From contig VWZL01002558.1 in NCBI GenBank assembly GCA_013396915.1, positions 807,021 through 871,020 on the forward strand: a DNA stretch of 64,000 nt. Direction: 5' to 3'. Within the stretch, counting starts at the first letter, position 1, and each line of letters opens with the position of its first letter. Below the pieces are notes generated by a model. The model was given only the letters and a program-made list of their open reading frames with translations, did not search any database and was not told where the DNA came from. A program made the translations under genes and the position numbers. This document shows, piece by piece, positions 26,501 through 40,700 of the stretch. Origin of the DNA: Stercorarius parasiticus. Taxonomy: Eukaryota > Chordata > Aves > Charadriiformes > Stercorariidae.

Positions 26501-29500
26501 GAAAGAATTAGAACTTCAGAGAAGAACGGCAAAAGATCTTAATAAAGAGATGAATAAGAAATTAGTCAGTCACAATGAAGGTTATCACATGAAAATCTCT
26601 AGTTTTCTGGCATTTCCTTTCACATTTCATCATTGTAAGAGAAAACCCGTGGGTTGCTCTTGATGCACTGAGTACAAAGCACTGTGAAAAAACTGAAAGA
26701 CAAAATCCAGCTAGCATTCCAACGTATTAAAGGTAACACTGGACTAAGGGAACCAATGCAGATACAACACTCTCATGAAGGCAAATCTCAACTCACCCAA
26801 ACTGTACTCAAACTAATTTTATTACGAATGAGATTAAGACTTTAGTAAAGCAAAGCAGATGTCAAATCACTTGCTCCTTTAGATACAAACCTCCATTCAT
26901 CACCCCTCCTCCCAACCATTGCAAGCGAGTAAAAATTAAACTAAGGATAAGTCGATACAAACAGCATTACACTTCAGACCTATCGTACTAGCAACTAGAT
27001 GTTGCATTTCCCTGCAGAACCCATGTTGTTCTGTAAGAAGAGCCCCCAGAGTCAGAGACACGACAGGCTTTAGCTGCCTTACTGGCTTCTGAGCACTCTT
27101 TCAGGCAGAAACGGTGCTTATCTGGAAGAGAAGGAACTGCCAGCGTTATATACATAATGAGCTGCCTAAGTCATCGGTTTCCAGCCTGTGCATCCCAGAC
27201 ACCAATGGACTATGGTTTAGAGAGAAGAAAGAAGTATCTAAGGAAAGCAAACCCCACCACAAGTAGGCTGAAATTTGCTGTTTGACATTAAAGGGCCCAA
27301 CTAACTTCAAAACGTGTTGAGGGATCTCAGCAGGCCGAAGCTTCAAAACTTGAGTCTACACCAGTGACCTAAATCAATGTTCTCTAGGGCTGCTCTGGCG
27401 TTTTCCTGCCTCTACAAGGACAATCAGGTGGGGGTGAGAGAAAGAGCACAGCATAATGTCTATAAATTCATAAGAAAAAAAAATTTAAGGAAACTGCAGT
27501 TTTGGGTTTCTGTTTTCATCTCAGAGCTACAAAAATAAGACTCAATTGGAATGATGAAAGGGTTTTTTTTACAAGCAATAATACAAAGATTTTTTTTTAA
27601 AGCTTTGAGATCCAAAGTAAGATATTTAATTACAGGGTAACTCAGCTATAAATGAGCTTGGCCTGCTAGAAATAAGCAAAAATCAAGTTGTATTCGATAC
27701 AACGATCTTGATTCCAACAAGATGCTGGAAACACAAGATGTTTTTGAAAAAAGTTACAAATAGGAGAAATTACAAAGCAGAAACATGTCAACAGGAAATT
27801 GAGCTAACAAGTATATTTCAGTGATTTATGGCAGGCTAATTCACAGAATTAGGCACTTATTCTAACAACCAAGCATTAGAAACTCAGATAGCCAAACATA
27901 AGGGTAAAATTAAACACAGGATAAAAGTGCTTCACTGTGGGACAAAAAAATCTTTCAAAGTGGTATTATACAACTCTATTACACTGATGATAAATGTATA
28001 TTAATGTTTACATTGTGAAACCAAAGTAGAGATTGTTTTTTCCCTCCTTTCCTTAAGATAATTCTTACAGAAATTAAATTAGGGCCGCTAAGGTGCAACA
28101 CCTGTATGGTCCTACATGTTAAACTTACAAAGACTCCTTTCATGTCTTAGAAAATAGCACCTGTGATGTATTTCACATTCAGATACCGAAACTATAAAAT
28201 GTGCTCGTTTTCAATATGCTCCAAGTATTGAATATGTTATTATTAAATACTAATACATATATAGATATAAATAATTTTCATGTTTTATGTTGTATCACTA
28301 TCACAACACATTTATTGTTAAAACAGAGTACATAAAGGCAATGATTTCATTAAGAAATCTTTCAGACGTGTAGTAAAATAAATACTACCCCTTTTTGAGC
28401 AAATTTGTAAGTGGTTAAAGCCAAAGGACTGTCTTATTCATTAGACTTCATCATACAAATGACCGAACACCATGCAAAAAAGTATTTAAAACATTCATAG
28501 TATTTCTCACAGGACTGATGTTAGAGACTGGTTTGTAGCTGAAACTGGGAGATTACAGCTACTTTCGCATTCTGCACTGTTGCAATTGGTGGGATACGCG
28601 GATGGACATAAAAACCAAGACATAAATGGGACTGTACAGACAAGCGCTGCAACAGTTCTTGAGGAATGGCGAGAATACCTGCTGCCCTGCCAGGAGGCAG
28701 GAGACGGCTGCCAGGGGAAAGGGAATCCCTGTCGGAGAGACAGGATTTGAAGGGAGGCTGTTACTGAGAGCCGCCGATCTCCTCCGCAGTAGTACTTGGT
28801 AACCCGTCAGCACATCAACTTCCTACACAGCTGATAATAGAACACCACGAGCAGTCTAAAAATGATGGAAGTACCTATCTGCTGAAATGTGTCACTCACC
28901 AGAGTCACATTATCCAGAAACATCAAAACCATCTGAGCATATTTACAACATTTCTAGTCTGGAAAAAAGTTTTATCAATATTTTACTGGGTGAGAACACT
29001 CCTACAATCGTCTCTGGAGAAGGATCAGATATATTAATCTAAATACATGCAAGCCCATGTATGTTACTCTACTAAGAAAACTAATCTCATTGAGGGTCTA
29101 TGTAAATATAGGGGAATAATATACAAAAGATGACAGGATCAAAATCATACTACTAAAAGCTGTAACAAATCTACAAAGCACCTCAAATCCTAACTCCCAG
29201 CACTCGAGCAGATGGTTTTAGGTGAAAACCCTTTACCCAATTCTTTCCAGAGGTGTACTTGGCTGGTCCCCTTCCAGACACGATACATTACATGGTAAAA
29301 AAAAAAAAAGGTACTCAACATAATAAAAGTTACCAAACAGTAATTAAATAGAGCATTTCTACATGCAGAAAAAAAAAAAAAGAGAAGATTCTAAAGATAA
29401 TGAAAAGCAGATTCCCTCAGCTACATTTCTTAACTGAGCCCTCCTGACCACGTTTTCTGATGAATAATATCAAAGGTGTTTCAGGATCAAGCAGAGCAGA

Positions 29501-29630
29501 AGCACTCTGACAAAAAGGAGCCTGGGACTTGTAAAAGGAAACAAACTTTTAAGTTATCTAAATCCTTGAACTATTTTGTAATGAGCCAGATAAGACAGAA
29601 TCTGGGAGTTAGTAGGCAACACTAGCTGGT
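20551..29630. other. Intergenic sequence, no gene recognised
   Basis: AT-rich sequence with short poly(A), poly(T) and CAAAA-type simple tracts (for example 22577-22600). A GC-richer patch lies at 24640-24990 with overlapping open frames on both strands of up to 106 codons, none with a recognisable domain. Nothing else is supported. Confidence 0.6.
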
Positions 29631-29648
29631 GGGAGTGGGGAGGGAGGG
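29631..29648 (+). other. Putative G-quadruplex motif
   Basis: The 18 bases contain four G runs of three or more separated by loops of 3, 1 and 1 bases, the canonical pattern for an intramolecular G-quadruplex. The flanks are AT-rich apart from a short GC-rich tail containing CGCGGG to about 29690. Confidence 0.75.
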
Positions 29649-32600
29649 TGGCAGCCACCAGCAGAGCCTCCGTGCTAACGCGGGTTAGTGTCAGGAGTGT
29701 TTTTGTTACAGTCAGTCAAAAAAGAGGAGAAATATCTAACCATCCGCTTTCATAGACTTTTCTCATAAAATATCGTGGTGATAAAACAACTGAGATTCAA
29801 CATTTTTTAAAGTAGGCTTTGACGTGTGAAAATGATGACGGTGTAATCCCTCTTAATTATAGCAGGTATTAAAAGGCCAGGTGTGTGGCAACTTGCACAT
29901 TACCCTGAGCCTGGCATACAACAAAGGGGAAAAATTGCCCCTAGTTAGCATGTACGCACATGAACCGGATGGAAAACAGTGCACTGAAGCACAAAAGTGA
30001 ACTATTTTGAGAATCATATTCATATGGTACCTCACCTGAACAGGGCTTAAGAGGGGCAGCTATCTGGTTTCCATGTATCAACAACACAGGGAAGTGTGAA
30101 GGCAGAGCCACGACTAAGTATGTTGTGTGCACCCTCTGCTGGTCTCACAGCAGCAAGCAACCGCGGCTCAGGAAATAAATTTAATAAAGCAGAAGCAAAA
30201 TCCGGAGAAGAAAAGCCATCTTAACTGCAAGCAATGGTAAAAAGAGATTACCAAAATTACTCTCAAAAATTAAAAGGAATAAATATTTGCAAAAACTTTT
30301 TATTTTGAAATTACAAAAAGAAAGTTAATTATTGGGTAGCGTCCCTTGCTCAAAGATATTTGTTACAGGTTGCAAATTAAAGGCCCTGTGTTTCTACTGT
30401 AGCTTCTTAGTAGTTGCGTAAGTCTGCTTCCATTTTTCAAAGACTAAAATAAGCATTTGGTTGGATTTCAGTATCCTTTGGTTCGATTTCAGTATTGTCT
30501 TTTTCAAGATAATATTACTTTCAAGAGAGTAATGTTAAAGATCTTAAAGAAACTGAAGTCAATGATTACTTTTTTTTTTTTAAAGTAAGCTATATATTTT
30601 CCTACCAGTTATTTCAGCTGTTTTTCATTATGGTTTCTATCAAACTGAGAAAGACAATGTATCCTTACAAACACAGGATTCGGCATTTCTTGTTTTCAGA
30701 ATCACTTTTTTCCCTTTAACATAGCTTTTACAAACATCATGGCTTGCAATGGTGATTTCTCCTAAGTTTAGAAGACTACTTCTTGACTGTTCACAGGGTC
30801 ACACATGAACCAACGTGGTGTGTAAAGCTGACATAACCCAAACTCTTGCACGTTTGAAATTACCAAAACCTAAAGCAAAATGCTGAAGTGTAACAGTGTT
30901 AACCCTAAAGAGGAGCCAGCTAGTTAGGCACCAATTCTACTTCATAACTGAGTGAAAACACACACAAAGCCCTTAACTTCACTTAATATTCCTCACAAAT
31001 CCTTTAATTTGGTTTCTTCAAAACCACAGTAATCTCCCTTTGGTCACTGCTGACACTTAAAAAAATGTATTTAATCAGTACTAAAACACTAAAGAAAGGA
31101 ATATCAAATCTCAAGTTCGTTGCATCACTAACAAAAGCAGCAAGTGCTTAGAACATGTTTTAGAATATGCAACATTTTGCATATTTGCGAGAAGAGCTTC
31201 TATACCATTTAATTTTAATTTTCACAAAACCAGGATCTCTTGAAAGAAAAATCCCACGATACTCTGTCAAGTGACAGCTTGCTGCTGCCTATGGATTTGA
31301 TTACAAAAGTGTTGATCACTTTAAAGCGCAAAGTAAAATACTACATGGTTAACCATGGGTCAGGTGACTGAGCTTTAAGGATCTCTCCCGCTCCTGCATA
31401 CAACTCCCTCCCGAGTCCCGCTAGAACGGGTTTCCCAGTTCCCGTGCTATTCTGCTGTTGCTTGGCTGCTCATTTTTGCATCCTCCTCTCACTCCGTTAC
31501 GTTGTGATACACTCAGATGGCAATCAATGCAGAAAAGAGAAGGAAGTTAATAAACTAACAAATCTTTTCAAGGAGCACACTGTACACAGAACCAATGTAC
31601 AGGGAGACGGGATACAAAGAATAAAGGATAAAAGGTAAAAGAACAAAAAGAAACTAATTTGAAGTTCTTACACTGCCATCTGTACAGCTAGAACATATGT
31701 GTTTGTTTATAGAAATACTGTAATCCAAGAAAGATTTAACCACCACCGGAAAATGACAAATTTAATGGCGCTGCTGTAGAGTACAGGATCCTCACCAGAT
31801 CAATGACTTCTGCGAGCAGAGGATGTGCAACTCCTCTCCCCGCTATTGTATTCAACTAGCTCTATTTTATGCGGGAGAGAATTAAACAGCAAAAGAGCAA
31901 TAGTATTTTGTTTTTAAAGAAGAGGCAGAAAAAGGCACACGTGGAAGGGAGTGTTTGCCTCATGTCACAGACAAGACCTAGCAATACCCACTATCTGCGT
32001 GCTTCACAGATCATAGTAGGGTTTAGAGCTTTGCTGGGTATTTCAAGCGTTTGGAACAATTATGTCAGAACTGGCCACACTTCACAAAAGGGATTGCCAG
32101 CTGCTGGCTTTCTAATTCACGTAAGGTCCCTGAGCCCCAGTACAGATGACAGTTAACTAGGGCAGCAACTTATACAACTGCCATTCTCATCTTCCTATAT
32201 CCAGGGGCTTGCTGCAAGGAGGGGTTCAAAAACTACATGAGGTGTCCTGGCATGGCAGGCTCACTCTTTCCGCATGCTCCTCTTGCTGCACATACCCTGA
32301 GGAGCTGCTCTTCACAGAAGTTGCAAGTATCTTTTGGGGACACGCTTCCCTCTTAAGCAGGTGAGAAAGTGACTGGACACCACTGCTTTATGTAGGCGAG
32401 GTAAGTATGAAGGAATAGCAAGAGTATATGGAAAGTGTTCCTTCAAAACCCATCAAAACTTCACTTTCAGATTGAAGACACTGTAAACCATGCTATAACA
32501 AAATCAGCTTTGAAACGCTCACTGCAAAGAGCTTTTGCCAAAGTAAATAAATCAGAGTGAAAATACAAATTGGGGGAGTATTTTGTCACTCAAGTAGAGA

Positions 32601-35600
32601 TTTTGTGCCAAATGAAAACACACCAAATTTCCTACTTCAGACTCTTTAGAAACTGAGAACAATGGCATCAGAAGCATTCCAAAGGCCACTAGACGAGACT
32701 TAAGAACATCTTAGTTAGGATCAGTGATAACTATGGGATGAAGCACTTTTGTGCCAAGTGTTACCAAGCATGGTCCAAGACCACATGAGGAATGGGAAAG
32801 CAAATTCAAGTGACTAGTGTATTTGAAGTACCCACCTACTGGCAGTATTTCAGAAGGTCAGAACCCTGAAAAGTTTCAGAATTTAACTCTTGGACTTTTC
32901 CCAGAAAGTGAGACCTAGAAGTAGGAATCACACCCCTATAATATCTTCAGATACTATTCCGTTTCAGAACAATCCAAACAAGCACCTACAGTGCTTTAAT
33001 CATCTCTCATCTTTCTTGCTTGTAGCAGGGCCCCTTTGAAGTAGAGCACTTGGTTCACAAATCTGACTTGCCAGCAATGATTAACTCGGAAAACTCATTA
33101 GTTAACTTCAAATACTTCTCCTATTTATAAATATTAACCATGTGACAAAGTTCAGTATAAAAAGACCATTCTGCTGCCTGCTGTAGTAATACTGCTATTG
33201 TAGCTCAGGCAGAAAAGAAAACTTTGATCTCCTGGTGAGCGGCCTTGTGTCCATATGGCTCAAGACGAGCCCACCCTCCAGGCGTCCACCTGCACACCTG
33301 TAAGGCACAGGCACCCATCCGCACTCCCTGTGTTACCATGTAGCCTGAGATGAAAATGGAAGGTGGTTTTTCCAGCCAAGTGCCAGAGTAATTAAGGCAT
33401 TGCCTGCTATAGTCCACCCGAGCACCGCTTTCTACAGTACGAGGCTGGGAACTTTATACCCTCATGTAACAAAATCGATCACCAAAAAGACTGAACCTTT
33501 CCTATGTACGCAGCAATATGTTGTTTCATTTTACTTAGAAAAATAAGATCCTAACCACCAAACGGTGTAAAGATCTGGTGTAACGAACCAAATGTTTCAC
33601 AGCAAGCTAAATTTAGAACCCTAACTTAGTATTTCGGTTTTTAAATATTCACCCATCTTTCAGAGATGATGTGCACTTAAATCCGCGCACCTAGGTCTAA
33701 CTCTGACTCTTTTGACACAGCAAGAGTGGAAGACAAAATAAAGATGCCTCAACTGCAGGAACACCATGAGTGTAACACATACAGCAAGAGTTCATACTGT
33801 ACTTTGTGTTTACTTTCATATGGACTGTAAATACTGTGGCTAAGCTTTCCCGAAGCTTCTATAAAATGGATATATACACATACCTCAATAGTTCCACAAT
33901 AATAAATTTTAATGTATTGTGTATCTTGCAGTATGCAGCTCAAGTCCATGCTAGACAATTAGTGTAAGACAAGATGTATAATTTTAAAGCTGTATTATAA
34001 TATGCTTAACAGGTCCCCGTTTTGAAAAAACTTAATGAGACAGAAGAACAACAGTGAAATTTCTCAGGAAGGACCTCTAAGAAAATACAATTTTCAAATA
34101 GATGGCTTTCAAAAAAAGCCAATCAGATGGTAAAAGAAACCACGAATTAAAAAACCTTTCCAGTTCTCTAGCAGACTTTCCTTGTGTCTTATTTTCTTAC
34201 ACATAAAATGCTAGAAATTTTCAGAAAATTGCTTTCACATATTTTTTTCCTTTGCGATTTGTGTTTGCCTGCTTTTCTGTACCAAGATGAGCGACATTTA
34301 GAACAAATTAATTCTCAAAGTTGGGTAAAGTGAAATTCTTCATCATTATCATACAATTTTTGGTTAAATTTCTTCCCTGTGAATAAGACAGACTACAATA
34401 TCTGGTGACAAGGTAAGGATTGGAGAAGGGAAATACAAGACCTTGGAATTCACTACAGTGTGCAAGCGTTGCATGGGACAGCCCCTGAGGTCGCTCTAAC
34501 CTGTGCGTAACTTTCCAAGTTGCTGATCAGAGACAGCATAAACTGCTGGGTGGTGTGAAAGATGCCATTTTCGTTATGTTCTCGAACATGATGGAACCAG
34601 ACTATCATGACAAAAATATGTAATTTTGGATAAAAATTTTATTTCTTTTTTTACATGTCATCCATTCTTATTTCTATTCTAGTTATTACAGAAATGTAAG
34701 ACCTTTTCATTGGAGAAGGAAATTTATTGAGGAGAGTTAGGCAGCGCATTCTAAAACAAAGTAAGAAAACTTTATTAACCCAGTGCATTCATTTTTCTTT
34801 AAATCGTTTGAAGAAAAAAAATGCTACTTAAATAAAACACAACCTTTCAAAAAAGCAGTTAGCAGACAGCAAAGAGAGAACTAAAGGACATAATGGATTC
34901 TAAACAAAGAACAGGGACCATGTATCACAGGGCTGCTCCACGTGCTGCAATGAAAAGATCTCCTTAGAAAGCACGATCATTTTGGGAGAGCCGAAGATAA
35001 GACCAATGCGTTTAACTAGCTTTAATTTGCTTTCTTTCTTTCACTCTATGAATTTCCTAGTATAGGACTAGACAAGTATAGTGCTTGCAATTTTTTTCAG
35101 ACATTCTGTACAATCTATTCCACCATACTCTCAGAATCCCAAAACAATCTTTCCTAGGGCTGCCTGCTCATAAATACTTACACAGGGGAACAGGATTTGA
35201 AAGAAAAGAAAAAAAACCTGTCCCCTAGAAGTCTTTGGGCTTAAAAGCAGTAGAAAAATCAATTAAACTAGAAGCAGATACTCTTCTACCACCTGCTTTT
35301 CTAAAGGCCACTGAAGAAGAAACTGAGACACACAAGAAAAAGTGTTTGAAATTCTGGATCCAAAGAAGCCAATAGCAATGTCCCACTGGTAAACACATGA
35401 GGCAGTACGTCACATACTGGTTAAGTACCAAGACTGACGCAGCATTATTTTAAAGTCTCTAGAAATAACTTGAAACGTAATGTAATAATTTTCATCAAGA
35501 AAACTGTATTTTCTACAGATAGCAGAAAGCAAATTATACTGTAACTAGGACTTTCCAAATCGGGAGAGTAATGTGAAATGCACCCTTTTAACTACTGAGA

Positions 35601-37516
35601 TACTTAAAAGTGATCAGTAATTATCTCTGTACTAAGCAGACATTCCCCAACAGCCATGTTTCAGAGTGGCGGTTCACACAATTCAGTAATCTCCTCTTCT
35701 GGTTTCTCTGATGGTTTTGCCCCAAACAACATCACTCCCAACTTCTCCCTAGCTGCCTGTGTCTGTATTACAGTAATGTAATAAATACATATGATGTACT
35801 GCATATTAGACAAAATACATATGCATTATTCAGAATATCCTCTAATTGGTGTTCAGAGTGGAACCCTGAACAAGGTCAGCGTTTGGACTGAGAGATAACA
35901 CGAACGAGGAACAAAAAAATCCTGGATTTTACACCAGCTCAGTTCTGCGCATTCCTTGCAAATGAGATAGTTCTTTATCATGCTTTTACCTGGCTTCTGC
36001 AGCATCTACTACTTTTTTGTTTGTTTGTTTTTAATTAAGGTTAAAGCAACATTAAGAAAATGCTCAGGACTACTTAAAATCTTCGGATGCTTGCTTGTTA
36101 TTACTGAATATTTAATGAGAACATGTGCATTAACTTTTATTAAATATAAAAAAACACAAAGGTTTATTCATGCTTTATAACTGAGGTTTTACCCAATTTC
36201 AAATTAGGCTAAGAAGCTATTGCCTCTGAAACAACATTATCTGTCCACTGGTTTACACAGAGATCCAATCTGTACAGCATTTTCGGTTTCTGTTAGAATT
36301 TGCCATTTCATGCCACTTTCCTGTTTTCCATAGTGGTTCTGATCACGCAATGAGGATTGCAGGTGTAAAGCATGTATAAAGCATACACACAGAAACTGTA
36401 GGCAGTATGTGCAGAAAGTGGAAAGACTACATTTCAATATTTTGTATAAATAACACATTTATCCTAATCACTTCAAGGTTTTACATTCTAATAAAAACAA
36501 CGGGTGCCTCATTTTATCAAGTCATAGAACTACAGCTCATCAAGGTCATATTTTTAATATGATGAATTTTTTAATCGACATGAAATTTGCGAATATGCCA
36601 TTATTTTGCTTTTAATAAATAAAAAACCCCCAAATTAATCAGCAAGCATTTCCATTTGTTTTCAGTATTTTACTTCCAATCACCGATAGCTTGAACAATT
36701 AGGTTAATAGTGAATTACCTATATCGGTAGTCATACTGTACCAGAAATCCACGAATTTCAAGAGAAAGTCTTATGATCATCGTAGATTTAAATAACTCAA
36801 TCATGCAACTGAATTACATAATTCAAAGGTATTTCTGATTTGTGGTAAGAGGAATTCTGTGATGGCACTACTTGACAAAATAATGTATTGCAAGTACGTT
36901 AGAATAAATGAAAAATTAACTGGACAGACTAGTATGACTTTAGAAGTCGAGGGTCCATTTGGTATGTATCTATCTACACTACTGAAATGACAAAGATTTT
37001 CTTGAAGAAAATCACTGAACCCAAAATTATACTTCAAATTCTACAGACAAAAATGTACTGATTTTGTCCACGTATTTGTCTGAAGTTTGAAATACGCACT
37101 CCTTTTCAGAGGGAAAAACTTAAGGCACACTTAAAACTGCATTTCACTGCATTGCTGAATGAGATATGATTACCTCAGAAACAGCATAAATCTAAAGTGA
37201 TTTTTTCCCTTGATCAACTAAAGTGACAATGATAAAGCTTCCCTTTGACTAGATGAAGGCGGATGGATTTTTAGAAAGGACTTTAAACACTAAGGTTATT
37301 TCTACTTAATTCCTGCTGTGATCAAGAAAAAGCTACATTTCTTATTTTCCCAGATGTAATTATAATATGATCTGTCCTTTAGTGTGGAAGTGACATTCAG
37401 ATTCAAAGTCCCCGCATCTATGGCCTATGTGAATCCTACCAATCTACAACTGAGTTAACAATTCTATATCCATTTAATACTCTTCACCTATTAAGGCTTT
37501 TTTGCACTGGCTTGCA

Positions 37517-37554
37517 CACAATCATAACGCTCCAACACAATTATAATGCTCCAG
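37517..37554. repeat. Two-copy 19-bp direct repeat
   Basis: Two adjacent 19-bp units, CACAATCATAACGCTCCAA and CACAATTATAATGCTCCAG, differ at three positions, all transitions. It is a small tandem duplication in intergenic DNA. Confidence 0.9.
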
Positions 37555-37678
37555 TATACAAAGCAATGCGGCTGTGAGGTTTACCCTAGTTTTAGAAACA
37601 TGTCAAGTCATCTACTTTAAAGAATCTCACAATTTTTCTGCATTTCAACAGAAAGCTTGATACATCCTAATGTGAACA

Positions 37679-37702
37679 CATATCTGTTATAACACAGATA
37701 TG
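37679..37702. repeat. Perfect inverted repeat (9-bp arms, 6-base loop)
   Basis: CATATCTGT and ACAGATATG are exact reverse complements separated by TATAAC. No T run or nearby gene suggests a terminator. The function, if any, is unknown. Confidence 0.9.
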
Positions 37703-40700
37703 CATAGAGAAAATCATTCAAGAAGAAAATTGCAGCATTAAAGCATTAAATCAGAAAAGAAAAAAATGTTCAACTTATCTATCTGTAAGTTAAAATACTC
37801 CCTGGCCAGATTTACTTTTTTTAGTAAAGCACAAAATAGTCCACTGTCTGAGGGCATTAGTATGATTTCATCTGATAGGAAGAAGCGAAAATTTGCAATT
37901 AGCATTAGTGAGTTAACTTTAAAAGAAAAATGACAAAGTACAGAATAAGATTAGTAAACCAGTGATACCACTAATATCACCGTTACTATGCAAGTGCCGA
38001 AATGTCCATTTTAAACTTTTTAAGAAGAGAAAATACCTTCAACTGCACAACCATATCTTAACAACCTCTTGTTTTAGGAGTGCACAGATCACTAGTCCTT
38101 CCCCTCTTCTCATCTTTAGTAGCAGAGCATCTAAAAGATACTAAGAGTAGGATGTTCAATGAGACTACCCTTCTTCATCAAGTTTGTGCAAGACAGAAAG
38201 GAATACAAAAATTATGGCAATAAAACTTTACAGCTTGTCAACTTCAACAAAAACCCTATTAAGGGACTTTCAAACCATCCCGTCACTGACAAGAATCACT
38301 TTTCAGATCCTATACACCTTTGCTGGAAGTTAATATTCTTAAAGAGACATCATGGATTTTCTTTTTAGTAGCTCTACCTGACTCTTCTTGGCTATGAAAT
38401 ATCATGTACATATGTTAAAATTGAAGATTTTTATTGAGTACCCAAAGAACTTGTACAGACTAAGTGGAGTGAATAACATCACTGAGATGACCCTTCAAGG
38501 AGAAATATAAGACTAGTTACAATTAAGAAAGTCTTGCAATATGATATTTTCTTTGCTACTGCAAAGTTTCTACTGATGTGAATCAATATAGTAAAGCAAC
38601 ATGGCAGAGAGATGCTTTTGCCATTCTTGTTCAAATAAACAGCTTCAAATTAAATATCCTGCCTTTATGCCTTTTAAATCAATCTCTCATCTACGCAAGT
38701 AGATGTCTTCACAGTACACGCTTACTCGTGAAAGCTCAGCACTTGAAAGGAAAATGTGACTAATATAAAATTCAAAGAATCAGCAATAGCTGTCAACAGG
38801 GAAAGAAAGATCCTTTCATTACCTGGATTAAAAAAACCAAAAAATTGTCCTAGTTACTCTTGATGACTCCTGATATTCTGAATAGGTTTTAAAATTGTAT
38901 GTATTCAGTGCCCGTTATCAAGAGATGAAAAAAAAAATAAAAATCCCCTTTGTTATGTTATTTTTAAATACATTACTGAAAATACAAAGAATGAAATTTG
39001 GGATCCATTTTTAACAGTTTCAAATCAAGTGACCCGAAGATTTGAGGTAGGGGACATGAATCAAGAAAACGAGTACTTTAAGTGCTGACCGGCATAACGT
39101 ATCCTTGCATGTGTTCAAAACTGCTGACGCTGTATTTTGAGGTAATTCTGCAATAAATTGGCTTACTTTATAAATACCTTTATAGACAGTTTAATTGATA
39201 ATTTTGCAACTGTGCTTAAGTAATGCCTGTGAATGCCACACTACAGGCTTCATTACAGTATTCCCACCTTGCTTTATGCAGGGTAAGAGTACCATAATTT
39301 CATAAATAAAGCCATTTAAATCACTGAAATGGCTTGAAGAACGGTAGAGTGCTCTACTGAAGCTAAAGAATCTAACAGAATCTGTTCCCTTGAGTTTGTA
39401 ATAACAATGTGAAGTACTACATATAAAAATGAAAGTGTACCAATGTTTCAATGAAAAAGGCTTCAGCAAAGAAAGCACACCCTTATAGCAAATGAAGGCT
39501 ATGTTTCATCTCCGTAATCTTTATGGATGTAGCATTCTGCTCAAATACAGCATAGTGAAAGATGAGAATCACAGGCTGTTTTAAAAAGGTAATAAATACA
39601 TTAAACAACTTATTAATGCATAAAGTTTTCAAGTAAATGTGCATACCTAAATATATTGTGTGGCCTGCAAAGCTACCTGAAATAAATAGTAGATCAGCTC
39701 CTTCGGTTGCTAGAACTGACACCTTTCATCACCACAGCAAGCTTCAAATAGGCATAAGCCAGAACTGCTGCCTAAATGCCTGGCCTCCGTCTTCTTTCTC
39801 ACTCTTTCCTTTGCATCAGCAAAAATTACATGTCACTACCGTGAACCACATTAAAGAACTGGTCTGGATCTCAGGACAGCTCCTTTCAGTGCACGTGTCG
39901 GCTCACGATGGCTTAAGCTAGAAAGGAAAGTCTTCACGCAAACTCTGAAAGACTGAAAAATTCCTACTGGCACGATAAAGACACCATACCGTTTTGGTAA
40001 TATTAAGCCCCTTCTCAGTTTCTGAATACGGCTATTTTGGTAATATTTATCTGCATGCTACATTAATAAAATAAGAAATGGACCAGTTCTAGCTGTAAAC
40101 ATGATGCAACTGAAGACTGTATAACAAACTTTTATTCTACAAAAGAATAAAGTTAGAAATTGATGGTATAACACATATGTACAGTAGCCAATTTATTAAT
40201 GCTTGAAAGATATTAACAAAGATGAAAAATCATTAAATAATACATCGCTTTTTACCAACCAAATTTAACATCTCTCACCTGGTAATTTACCTAAACCATC
40301 ATACTATGAGCAATTTAGCATACTACCAGTCCCAGTTTAGAAAAAGAAAAACAAATTAACTTTCAGTTTTAAAGAGGCATTTAATAAAGTGTTTTAAAGC
40401 TACTGCGAATATGTGTTTGATTCTGAGTAGTTACGTGGTCTACGACTGAAACCTTTTCAGGCTGCACATATTAAAATTAAATAAAGAAAATCCCTTAAGT
40501 TCATGAAGTATCCTTATAGCTTGTGCGTTTGGACTTTCACACAACCATATCCGCCTGACCAGAATACTACTAGTAGGTGGTGCAGCAGCATCAGTCAAGT
40601 TCTTTTAACCAGAGCCTGCCCATGAAGGTACTTTGACCTTAAACATTGTTCATCTCAACTCCCGAGACACGTTCTGGTAATAACACATCAGCAAGATCTA

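Noticed and set aside
27165..27225. Possible SINE or DNA-transposon piece (GGTTTCCAGCCTGTGCATCC)
   Set aside because: The resemblance to known amniote repeats is too short and diverged to support by eye.
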